A stretch of DNA of 8,055 nucleotides from an uncultured Chloroflexota bacterium. GTDB taxonomy: Bacteria > Chloroflexota > Anaerolineae > Caldilineales > Caldilineaceae. The translations under genes and the position numbers were made by a program. The notes under the pieces were generated by a model. The model did not search any database and was not told the DNA's origin. It saw only the letters and a program-made list of their open reading frames with translations. The DNA lies in contig CAIRNL010000105.1 in NCBI GenBank assembly GCA_903879975.1, forward strand, positions 1 through 8,055. The letters are read 5' to 3'. Positions within the stretch are counted from its first letter, which is position 1. Each line of letters opens with the position of its first letter. Shown piece after piece: positions 1 to 8,055 of the stretch.

Positions 1-2927
<2,927 letters not shown>

Positions 2928-2934
2928 AAGACAG

Positions 2935-2940
2935 TTCCCT
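2935..2940 (-). promoter_or_regulatory. Ribosome binding site of nuoM
   Basis: AGGGAA on the minus strand, 7 bases before the ATG at 2927. It lies in the 18-bp gap after the nuoL stop codon. Confidence 0.55.
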
Positions 2941-2945
2941 GTGTT

Positions 2946-4838
2946 TTATGCCACGAACAGGAAGTACAGCAACACGGCGACCACCCCCAGCAAGATGCTC
3001 AGCGCATAGGTTGGAATCGCACCATTCTGGAGCTTGCGCACAAGCTCGCCAGCGTCGAGCACCACTGAACCGACGCCGTTCACCGCCCCGTCGATCACCT
3101 TGGGATCGAAGAAGCCGGCCAACCAACCCGATACCGCTTTGATCGGCCGCACGATCACTGTATCGTAGACACGATCCACATACCAACGGTTCTCGAGTGC
3201 CGGAGACAGCCAGGCAAACCAGCTGGCAAGGGTCAGCGGCCAACGCTCCTTCCGGATATAACGGGCATACGCATAGAGAAAGCCGAATAGGCTGATCGCC
3301 GTGCTGATCGTCACCACGATCAACTCGAGAAAAAGCGCGATCTTCTCATGTTCGCCGATTGCGGGCTCCAGAAAGGCTTCGAGCGCCAGCGCAAACGGCG
3401 TATTGACCCAGCCCACCGTGATCGAGAAAAAAGCCAGAATCCACATCGGCGCCAGCATGATCATCGAATTCTCATGCGCATGCGCATACACGTGCTGGTT
3501 GCGCGGCTCGCCGTTGAACGTGAGAAAGACTGCCCGAAAACTGTAAATCGCAGTCAAGAGTGCTGTTACAACACCGACCGCATAGATCGCAAACGCTCCA
3601 TCGGCCGCAATTCCCGCCAGCACCGCATCCTTGGCCCAGAACCCACTCAAGAGCGGAATCCCACCCAGTGCCATCGCACCGATCAAAAAAACGAGATAGG
3701 TCTGGGGCATTTTGTGGCGCAGACCCCCCAATTCGCGCACATCGATGACACCGTCGGTCGCATGCATCACACTGCCTGCGCCAAGGAAGAGCAACGCTTT
3801 GAAAAAGGCATGTGCGACCAAAATGAAGACAGCCGCTCCAGGCGCACCCACACCGGCAGCTGCCACCATATAGCCAAGCTGCGAGATCGTCGAATACGCA
3901 AGGATTTTCTTGAGATCATACTGAACCAATGCCAGAGTGGCAGCAAAAAACGCAGTCAAAATCCCGATCCAGCCAACCACTTCTGACATGGGGCCAGCCA
4001 ACTGCCATAAATGGCTCGTGCGCGCAATCAAATAGACACCCGCAGTCACCATCGTCGCCGCATGGATCAGCGCAGAGACCGGTGTAGGGCTGGCCATGGC
4101 TTCGGGCAACCAAACATAGAGCGGAAACTGGGCGCTCTTTCCACTCACGGCGAACAACAACATCACAGTGATCAGGAGCGTAGTGGCCGTCGGCAGAGCG
4201 GCTGCATCGTGGGTCACTACATCGTATGCAAGCGAGCCGACACTCGTCCAAATGATGAACATTGCGATCAAATAGGCCGCATCCCCAACGCGATTCACCA
4301 GAAACGCCTTCTTGCCGGCATCGGCGTACCAACCGTACTGCTCATCGCGTTTCTCGAACCAAAAGCCAATCAACAGATAAGACGCAAGCCCCACACCTTC
4401 CCAGCCGACAAAAGTCGCAAGGAAATTGTTGCTCATCACCAAAACGAGCATCGCCAGGATGAAAAAATTCAGATAGAAAAAAAAGCGCCGATATCGGGGT
4501 TCGTGCCCCATGTAGCCGATCGAATAAATATGGATGAGAGCACCGACCCCCGTCACGACCAGAGCCATCGTCGCACTCAGCGGATCATACAGAATAGCTG
4601 CCGGCACCTGAAAAGCACCAACCGACATCCACTCCCAGTACACAATCGTAATGCTGCGCTCTGCTGGCGGCATCCCCAACAAACTTACAAATGACATCGA
4701 CGCAACGGCAAACGCACCCAGCACAGCGCCGGACGCTACCCAGCCGGCGACCTGCAGAGACATCCATCGCCCAGCGAACAGAAGCACCAGCGCTCCGGCG
4801 ATGGGCAATGCAAAGAGGAGCCACAAAAAATCGAACAT
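2946..4838 (-). CDS. nuoL: NADH-quinone oxidoreductase subunit L
   Basis: NuoL (ND5, an Mrp antiporter-type subunit) is the distal proton channel of the membrane arm; its long C-terminal lateral helix runs along NuoM and NuoN. The length is 630 residues, slightly above the 613 of E. coli. Antiporter-type residues are present: Glu147 in VGWEGVGLASYLLIGFW, Lys234 in SGKSAQFPLYVWLPEAM, His259 in ALIHAATMV, His343 and Lys347 in AHAFFKALLFLGAG, and Lys403 in GFWAKD, matching the E. coli Glu144, Lys229, His254 and Lys399 sites. NRVGD lies at 182-186. The C-terminal part (ENRWYVDRVYDTVIV, 549-563) precedes an amphipathic stretch and a last membrane helix at about 609-628, as in the family. I chose the ATG at 4838 (MFDFLWLLF); the in-frame ATG at 4853 adds only MVGLS and lies in the duplicated nuoK tail. 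It stops with TAA, 18 bp before nuoM. Confidence 0.96.
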   Translation of the reverse strand: MFDFLWLLFALPIAGALVLLFAGRWMSLQVAGWVASGAVLGAFAVASMSFVSLLGMPPAERSITIVYWEWMSVGAFQVPAAILYDPLSATMALVVTGVGALIHIYSIGYMGHEPRYRRFFFYLNFFILAMLVLVMSNNFLATFVGWEGVGLASYLLIGFWFEKRDEQYGWYADAGKKAFLVNRVGDAAYLIAMFIIWTSVGSLAYDVVTHDAAALPTATTLLITVMLLFAVSGKSAQFPLYVWLPEAMASPTPVSALIHAATMVTAGVYLIARTSHLWQLAGPMSEVVGWIGILTAFFAATLALVQYDLKKILAYSTISQLGYMVAAAGVGAPGAAVFILVAHAFFKALLFLGAGSVMHATDGVIDVRELGGLRHKMPQTYLVFLIGAMALGGIPLLSGFWAKDAVLAGIAADGAFAIYAVGVVTALLTAIYSFRAVFLTFNGEPRNQHVYAHAHENSMIMLAPMWILAFFSITVGWVNTPFALALEAFLEPAIGEHEKIALFLELIVVTISTAISLFGFLYAYARYIRKERWPLTLASWFAWLSPALENRWYVDRVYDTVIVRPIKAVSGWLAGFFDPKVIDGAVNGVGSVVLDAGELVRKLQNGAIPTYALSILLGVVAVLLYFLFVA

Positions 4839-4844
4839 GCTCAA

Positions 4845-4848
4845 CCCT
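4845..4848 (-). promoter_or_regulatory. Ribosome binding site of nuoL
   Basis: AGGG (in GGTAGGG) on the minus strand, 6 bases before the ATG at 4838. It supports MFDFLWL as the start of NuoL rather than the ATG at 4853. It overlaps the stop codon of the duplicated nuoK tail. Confidence 0.5.
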
Positions 4849-4894
4849 ACCATTTCATCACACTCACATCGCCAATATCAAGCACATCGACACA
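4847..4894 (-). repeat. Direct repeat, second copy: decayed duplicate of nuoK 3' end in the nuoK-nuoL gap
   Basis: This copy sits in the 81-bp gap between nuoK and nuoL, offset by 73 bases from the parental copy. In its own frame it still reads like the NuoK tail, with DIGDVSVMKW and a stop against NIDDVNVMKW and a stop in nuoK. It is out of frame with nuoK and has no start of its own, so it is not expected to be expressed as NuoK. Its ATGAAATGG supplies the spurious upstream ATG (4853) of the nuoL frame, and its end contributes to the AGGG ribosome site of nuoL. The likely origin is a short tandem duplication of the nuoK-nuoL junction, but this is an inference. Confidence 0.75.
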
Positions 4895-4919
4895 CTCAAC
4901 ACGACCGACGATGCAGTGC

Positions 4920-4968
4920 CTACCATTTCATCACATTCACATCGTCGATATTCGTGCTCTTCGACAAA
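4920..4968 (-). repeat. Direct repeat, parental copy (nuoK 3' end)
   Basis: This is the 3' end of nuoK, coding for its C-terminal residues and stop. It is matched by a second copy at 4847-4894. Bases 4919-4935 match 4846-4862 exactly (17 bases), and over 33 bases (4920-4952 against 4847-4879) 29 are identical. All four differences are transitions. Similarity goes on more weakly for about 16 further bases, with a one-base indel. Confidence 0.8.
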
Positions 4969-5222
4969 TGGAAGTGGGCAATCAAAATCGCCAGCCCTAC
5001 CGCAACCTCAGCAGCGGCCACAGCCATCACCATAAAGACAAACACCTGGCCGTTGAGATTGTCCCACTGGCGCGCAAAAGCAATCAGCGTCAGATTGACA
5101 CTGTTTAGCATCATCTCCACGCACATAATCAGTATCAGCACATTGCGCCGGCTCAACACACCGACAGCGCCAATCACAAAAAGAATTGCACTCAGAATCA
5201 GATAATAACTGGTTGGTACCAT
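4920..5222 (-). CDS. nuoK: NADH-quinone oxidoreductase subunit K
   Basis: NuoK (ND4L family, an MrpC homologue) is a three-helix membrane subunit that helps form the proton path between NuoJ and NuoN. The length is 100 residues, the same as in E. coli. Hydrophobic helices lie at about residues 5-23, 28-50 and 60-83. The two membrane glutamates known to be needed for coupling, Glu36 (in MCVEMMLNSVNL) and Glu72 (in AVAAAEVAVGLAI), are at exactly the E. coli positions. The C-terminal tail, TNIDDVNVMKW, is the usual charged end. It uses ATG with AGGGAG 5 bases upstream and stops with TAG at 4920-4922. The last part of this gene, about 50 bases, is repeated in degraded form just downstream, before nuoL (see the repeat entries). 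Confidence 0.96.
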   Translation of the reverse strand: MVPTSYYLILSAILFVIGAVGVLSRRNVLILIMCVEMMLNSVNLTLIAFARQWDNLNGQVFVFMVMAVAAAEVAVGLAILIAHFHLSKSTNIDDVNVMKW

Positions 5223-5227
5223 CGTCT

Positions 5228-5233
5228 CTCCCT
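5228..5233 (-). promoter_or_regulatory. Ribosome binding site of nuoK
   Basis: AGGGAG on the minus strand, 5 bases before the ATG at 5222. It is among the stronger ribosome sites in this operon segment. Confidence 0.6.
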
Positions 5234-5271
5234 AAAATCCTCAATCCACATTCCTCACACCCCGCCCAGTC

Positions 5272-5775
5272 TTACTTTCCTTCTTTGCGTGCCAATAACA
5301 GCGCACCGAGCAGCGCAACCAACAGCAGCACCGCTGCCAACTCGACGAGCACAATGTTTTGCGCGTACAGCTCGATGCCCAGCACAACCGGGACACCCCC
5401 TGCATTCGCTGCCGGGTTGATCGCCGTTGGCGGCACCCGCCAAATCGCCAGTCCCAGCCCAGCCAACATCAGCCCACCGAGCGCCAACCCCGCATACGGC
5501 ACCCACGAGCGGTAACCGGCTCTCGTTTCCAGTGGCGCCGAGCCAATCAGCATGATCACAAACAAAATCAAAATAACAATACCGCCCGCATAGACAATCA
5601 CCTGCGCTGCCGCTAGAAACTGCGCATTCAACGTCACATACAAAATCGCCAGCGTCGCAAAATGCACTAGCAGAAAGAGCGCACCGTGTACCACGACACG
5701 GCTGCTCACAACCCCTACGGCCGTCGCCACACTCAGGGCGCCAACCAGGATGAAGAAAATCATTGAAAAGTCCAT
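5272..5775 (-). CDS. nuoJ: NADH-quinone oxidoreductase subunit J
   Basis: NuoJ (ND6 family) is a small membrane subunit beside NuoH, NuoA and NuoK; its third helix is thought to transmit the conformational change that couples quinone chemistry to proton pumping. The protein has 167 residues, within the family range, with five hydrophobic segments, at about residues 4-23, 28-48, 54-78, 92-112 and 140-162. The ND6 hallmark is present: AAQVIVYAGGIVILILFVIMLIG at about residues 56-78, with the conserved tyrosine and glycines of the pi-bulge helix. The preceding HGALFLLVHFATLAILYV also fits. The start at 5773-5775 (MDFSMIFF) has only a weak upstream GAG; a second ATG four codons later (5763) is possible. 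It ends in TAA, 49 bp before nuoK. Confidence 0.94.
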   Translation of the reverse strand: MDFSMIFFILVGALSVATAVGVVSSRVVVHGALFLLVHFATLAILYVTLNAQFLAAAQVIVYAGGIVILILFVIMLIGSAPLETRAGYRSWVPYAGLALGGLMLAGLGLAIWRVPPTAINPAANAGGVPVVLGIELYAQNIVLVELAAVLLLVALLGALLLARKEGK

Positions 5776-5825
5776 GCGTTGACTCGCTTCAAACTAAACA
5801 AAATCGAATTGCCATTCACCGCCAG

Positions 5826-6296
5826 TCATTCCGGCCGGATCACCACATTCGGCTCACCAGGATTCAGCAACTGCTCCTTGGTCAAAATAAAATCGCGCCG
5901 ATGATAGTTCGCCATCGCAAAATCGTGGCCGAGCACAATTGCCTCAGTAGGGCACGCTTCTTCACAGTCCCCGCAAAAAATGCAGCGTAACAGATTGACC
6001 TCATACACCTTCGCATATCGCTCGCCCGGCGAAACCGAGTGTGCTGGATCATTCTCCGCCGCCTCGACATAAATAGCGCCAGTCGGACATGCAGCCTCAC
6101 AAAGCATGCACCCAATACAGCGCTCCAGACCATTTTCGTAGCGGCGCAGCTCATGCTTGCCACGAAAACGCGGATACAGCGGCACTGCATCGCGCGGATA
6201 CTCAGTCGTCACAGGCTTCTCAGCCAGTGAGCGCAACGTCACACCCATCGCCTTGCCGATCTCAGTTGCGCCCTTCAAAAAATCTCGCAGTGCCAT
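5826..6296 (-). CDS. nuoI: NADH-quinone oxidoreductase subunit I (2x[4Fe-4S] ferredoxin-like)
   Basis: NuoI (TYKY family) carries clusters N6a and N6b, which pass electrons from NuoG to NuoB and so to quinone; it sits at the base of the peripheral arm against the membrane. The protein has 156 residues. Two complete CxxCxxCxxxCP motifs are visible: CIGCMLCEAACP at residues 60-71 and CIFCGDCEEACP at 105-116, which is the eight-cysteine pattern for two cubane clusters. Between them lies SPGERYAKVYEVN, and the C-terminal part has FILTKEQLL, a style common in Chloroflexota and Actinobacteriota rather than E. coli. An N-terminal amphipathic stretch (MALRDFLKGATEIGKAMG) fits membrane contact. I chose the ATG at 6294-6296 because AAAGGA precedes it by 5 bases; an in-frame ATG at 6326 would add 10 residues but lacks a well-spaced ribosome site. 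It is 50 bp upstream of nuoJ. Confidence 0.97.
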   Translation of the reverse strand: MALRDFLKGATEIGKAMGVTLRSLAEKPVTTEYPRDAVPLYPRFRGKHELRRYENGLERCIGCMLCEAACPTGAIYVEAAENDPAHSVSPGERYAKVYEVNLLRCIFCGDCEEACPTEAIVLGHDFAMANYHRRDFILTKEQLLNPGEPNVVIRPE

Positions 6297-6301
6297 GCCG
6301 A

Positions 6302-6307
6302 TCCTTT
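6302..6307 (-). promoter_or_regulatory. Ribosome binding site of nuoI
   Basis: AAAGGA on the minus strand, 5 bases before the ATG at 6296. It decides between this start and the in-frame ATG 30 bases upstream, which lacks a well-placed site. Confidence 0.65.
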
Positions 6308-6357
6308 CCTTACTCGAAAAACCCATCCCCCGTCAGCGCCATCCACTCCCGCCCGCA

Positions 6358-7347
6358 TCACTTCAAAAACACTGTCAACAACGCTGTGACAAGCATATAG
6401 ACCAGACTGATGGGCAGCAGCGTCCTCCACGTAAAATTCATCAACTGATCGTAGCGCGGTCGTCCCAAACTGGCGCGCACCCAAATAAAGAGGAAAAGCA
6501 GGATGATAATCTTGCCCGCCAAAATAAATGGCCCCAGAATCGGCAGAAAATCGCTGCCAATCCCGAACGGCAGCGCGTAGCCGCCGAAGAACAACGTCGC
6601 CATGATCGCACTCGTCGTGATCATGTTGATATACTCAGCCATGAAAAAGAGCGCGAACTTGATCCCACCATATTCGGTCTGAAAGCCGGCGACCAACTCA
6701 TTCTCTGTTTCGGGCAGGTCGAAGGGGCTACGGTTCGTTTCTGCCAAGATGCAGATGAAGAAGAGTGGGAACATCAGCCATAGCCAGAGCCATTCCCACC
6801 ACTGACGGTTGGACTCGACCAGGTTGACCAGGCTGAAGTCACCAGCCAGCAGCAAAATACTGAGTAGGAAGAAACCTAGCGGTAGTTCGTACGAGATCAT
6901 CTGCGCGGAGGAACGCAGTGCACCGAGCAATGAGTAGTTGTTGTTGCTGCTCCAGCCAGCCAGGATCACGCCGTAACTCTCGATACCCGCCACTGCCAGA
7001 ATCCACAGGAAGCCGATGGGTACGTCGGCTACAGCCGGAAAATCCTTGCCCAGTGGGATGACTGCCCAGATAATCAGCGCTGGAACCAGCGCCAGCGCGG
7101 GGGCCAGCAGGTAGACCACCTTATCGACATGGCCGGGGATGATCTCTTCCTTGAAGACAGCCTTGACTGCGTCGGCAACCGGCTGCAGCAATCCCTTGGG
7201 TCCGGCACGATTGGGGCCGATGCGCACGTGAAAACGTGCCAGCAACTTGCGCTCGTACCAGGTCAGGTATGCAAAGCCGGTCAGCAGGACCACGATGAGT
7301 ACCAGCGACCGAACGACCGGGATGACAATCAGATTCAACCAATCCAT
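6358..7347 (-). CDS. nuoH: NADH-quinone oxidoreductase subunit H
   Basis: NuoH is the membrane subunit (ND1 family) at the junction of the two arms; with NuoB and NuoD it forms the quinone-binding chamber and starts the proton-coupling path. The protein has 329 residues, close to the usual 325-350, with about eight hydrophobic segments. Family signatures are clear: ERKLLAR at residues 32-38, IGPNRAGPKGLLQPVAD at 43-59, the quinone-chamber loop from GWSSNNNYSLLGALR (131-145) to SYE (152-154), and AETNRSPFDLPETENELV (202-219) followed by GF and EYGG, which carry conserved acidic residues. RPRYDQLM lies near the C-terminus. I chose the ATG at 7345-7347 (MDWLNLI) because AGGA lies 8 bases upstream and homologues start there; an in-frame GTG at 7395 would add 16 residues without a good ribosome site. 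It lies between nuoG and nuoI, 61 bp before nuoI. Confidence 0.96.
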   Translation of the reverse strand: MDWLNLIVIPVVRSLVLIVVLLTGFAYLTWYERKLLARFHVRIGPNRAGPKGLLQPVADAVKAVFKEEIIPGHVDKVVYLLAPALALVPALIIWAVIPLGKDFPAVADVPIGFLWILAVAGIESYGVILAGWSSNNNYSLLGALRSSAQMISYELPLGFFLLSILLLAGDFSLVNLVESNRQWWEWLWLWLMFPLFFICILAETNRSPFDLPETENELVAGFQTEYGGIKFALFFMAEYINMITTSAIMATLFFGGYALPFGIGSDFLPILGPFILAGKIIILLFLFIWVRASLGRPRYDQLMNFTWRTLLPISLVYMLVTALLTVFLK

Positions 7348-7355
7348 AAGTGCGA

Positions 7356-7359
7356 TCCT
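7356..7359 (-). promoter_or_regulatory. Ribosome binding site of nuoH
   Basis: AGGA on the minus strand (within TTAGGA) ends 8 bases before the ATG at 7347. It supports this start over the upstream in-frame GTG at 7395. Confidence 0.55.
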
Positions 7360-7397
7360 AAGAGTGGAAGGCGGGAAAGAGAGCCATAAAGGCACAC

Positions 7398-7428
7398 AGA
7401 TCAGCAGAACACTTTTTGTGGCTGATCT
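7398..7428. other. Inverted repeat (hairpin) between nuoG and nuoH
   Basis: An 8-bp perfect inverted repeat, AGATCAGC (7398-7405) and GCTGATCT (7421-7428), encloses a 15-base loop that holds a further small CAC/GTG pair around five T/A bases. In the operon direction it starts 8 bases after the nuoG stop codon, with an A-rich side upstream and no U-run downstream, so it is not a classical terminator for nuo. Read on the plus strand it is followed by a T-rich stretch (7426-7436), which is terminator-like for antisense transcription. A role as an mRNA-stabilising or processing hairpin is only an inference. Confidence 0.5.
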
Positions 7429-7436
7429 TTTCTTTT

Positions 7437-8055
7437 CTACTTCTCAATTGTGATAGCGGTCACAGCGCTGCCATTCAACAAGGCCCCCACCGGCGCGCCC
7501 GGCAGGCTCTCTGGAATCCATGCCACACCTGGCTTGACTGTGGCATCCAGCTGAACCGCCAGCTTGATTGCCCCGTAATCACTGCGCACGGTGACATGGA
7601 CCCCGTCTTCTACACCCAACGCTGCGCCATCGGCTGGGTTCAGGTGCACGCTTGTCCCGAAAGCCATCCCCTTCATCCGGGTTGTCAGCCCAAAGAGGTT
7701 GCCGCCGTCGTAGAGCACCGTGCCGCTTATCAGCACGAGCGCACCTTCTTTTGCCGGCACAGCGGGTTGCTCTGCGCGGGCATAGCTCGCCTGCGGCAGC
7801 AGATAGCTGTGGTCAACCGTGTTCCACTGCAGTCCCTGATCGCCCAGCGCATCCCACAGCATGCCGGCGTAATTGGGCGCAGCCTTCGTGATCTCAGCAG
7901 TGACGGCCTGCGCATTGGCGTGGCCCCACTGGGCGTCAAAGTATGAGGCCAGGTGGTCGAGAATCATCCAGTCTGGCGCCGCCTTGCTCTGTGGGTTGCC
8001 CAGCGCCTTGGGCGCACGCTGCACACGGCGTTCCAGGTTCGTAAAGGTACCGTCC
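7437..8055 (-). CDS. nuoG: NADH-quinone oxidoreductase subunit G, C-terminal part (partial, 5' end beyond window)
   Basis: NuoG is the large Fe-S subunit of the complex I peripheral arm; it carries electrons from NADH towards quinone and has a molybdopterin-oxidoreductase-like fold. Only the last 205 residues are here; the reading frame is open to base 8054 and ends in TAG. The first visible residues (DGTFTNLERRVQRAPKALG) match the conserved segment of NuoG and formate-dehydrogenase-like enzymes that reads GTFTN.E.R.Q. The end, roughly visible residues 105-205, looks like a molybdopterin-dinucleotide-binding-type domain, with VLYDGGNL, VHLNPADGAALGVEDG and a closing ITIEK. The N-terminal 2Fe-2S and 4Fe-4S cluster motifs would lie outside the window. 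A GTG at 8022-8024 could be miscalled as a start, but the homology continues upstream of it. It is followed by nuoH after 89 bp. The fold does not show whether any molybdenum cofactor is bound; in complex I it usually is not. Confidence 0.93.
   Translation of the reverse strand, partial: DGTFTNLERRVQRAPKALGNPQSKAAPDWMILDHLASYFDAQWGHANAQAVTAEITKAAPNYAGMLWDALGDQGLQWNTVDHSYLLPQASYARAEQPAVPAKEGALVLISGTVLYDGGNLFGLTTRMKGMAFGTSVHLNPADGAALGVEDGVHVTVRSDYGAIKLAVQLDATVKPGVAWIPESLPGAPVGALLNGSAVTAITIEK

Noticed and set aside
3348..3986. Long open frame on the plus strand opposite nuoL (also 4011-4694)
   Set aside because: The translations are rich in R, H, Q and S without hydrophobic core or motif, and lie antisense to intact, motif-rich nuoL. 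They are mirror effects of its codon use.
4850..4919. Possible extra small gene in the nuoK-nuoL gap, because the duplicated tail reads through without a stop for about 23 codons
   Set aside because: There is no ATG/GTG with a ribosome site ahead of the conserved part, and the frame is closed by a TGA just upstream, within the end of nuoK. A duplication remnant explains it better.
6157..6783. Open frame of 208 codons on the plus strand across nuoI and nuoH
   Set aside because: It runs antisense over two well-supported genes and the gap between them, with a charged, unstructured-looking translation.
7348..7436. Internal promoter between nuoG and nuoH
   Set aside because: I looked for -35/-10-like boxes in the operon direction and saw no convincing pair with proper spacing.
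7416..7946. Open frame of 176 codons on the plus strand opposite nuoG
   Set aside because: Antisense to a clearly coding nuoG segment; no motif seen.

Overview
This window is one strand-consistent, eight-gene segment of a respiratory complex I (NADH:quinone oxidoreductase, Nuo) operon. All genes lie on the minus strand, so transcription runs from the right edge (base 8055) to the left edge (base 1), in the canonical order nuoG(3' part)-nuoH-nuoI-nuoJ-nuoK-nuoL-nuoM-nuoN(5' part). Both end genes are cut by the window edges. No transposase, CRISPR array, tRNA, rRNA or accessory gene is visible. Nearly every base is coding; the largest non-coding gap is 89 bp.

Layout from right to left: 8055-7437 is the C-terminal 205 residues of NuoG (peripheral-arm Fe-S/molybdopterin-fold subunit). 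A gap of 89 bp with a hairpin follows. 7347-6358 is NuoH (quinone-site membrane subunit), 6296-5826 NuoI (two [4Fe-4S] clusters), 5775-5272 NuoJ and 5222-4920 NuoK. An 81-bp gap then carries a decayed second copy of the nuoK 3' end. 4838-2946 is NuoL, 2927-1383 NuoM, and 1386-1 NuoN (first 462 residues). The gaps are 61, 50, 49, 81 and 18 bp, then a 4-bp ATGA overlap between nuoM and nuoN.

Together these genes encode all of the membrane arm visible here (H, J, K, L, M, N) plus two electron-transfer subunits of the peripheral arm (G, I). The residues known to matter for proton pumping and quinone binding are present in H, K, L, M and N, so the complex looks functional and proton-pumping. The genes for subunits A-F and the start of G would be expected just beyond the right edge.

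The organism is a bacterium with moderately GC-rich DNA. The style of NuoI (a C-terminal tail around ILTKEQLL, and SPGERYAKVYEVN between the cluster motifs) and of NuoH resembles Chloroflexota, Actinobacteriota and Deinococcus-type complex I more than the E. coli type. My best guess is a Chloroflexota bacterium (Anaerolineae/Caldilineae-like), with low to moderate confidence and no search behind it.

I did not find an undescribed system. The items worth a second look are small: an imperfect direct duplication of the nuoK 3' end that supplies a spurious upstream ATG for nuoL, a hairpin just after the nuoG stop that looks like a terminator in the antisense direction, and the tight nuoM/nuoN coupling.
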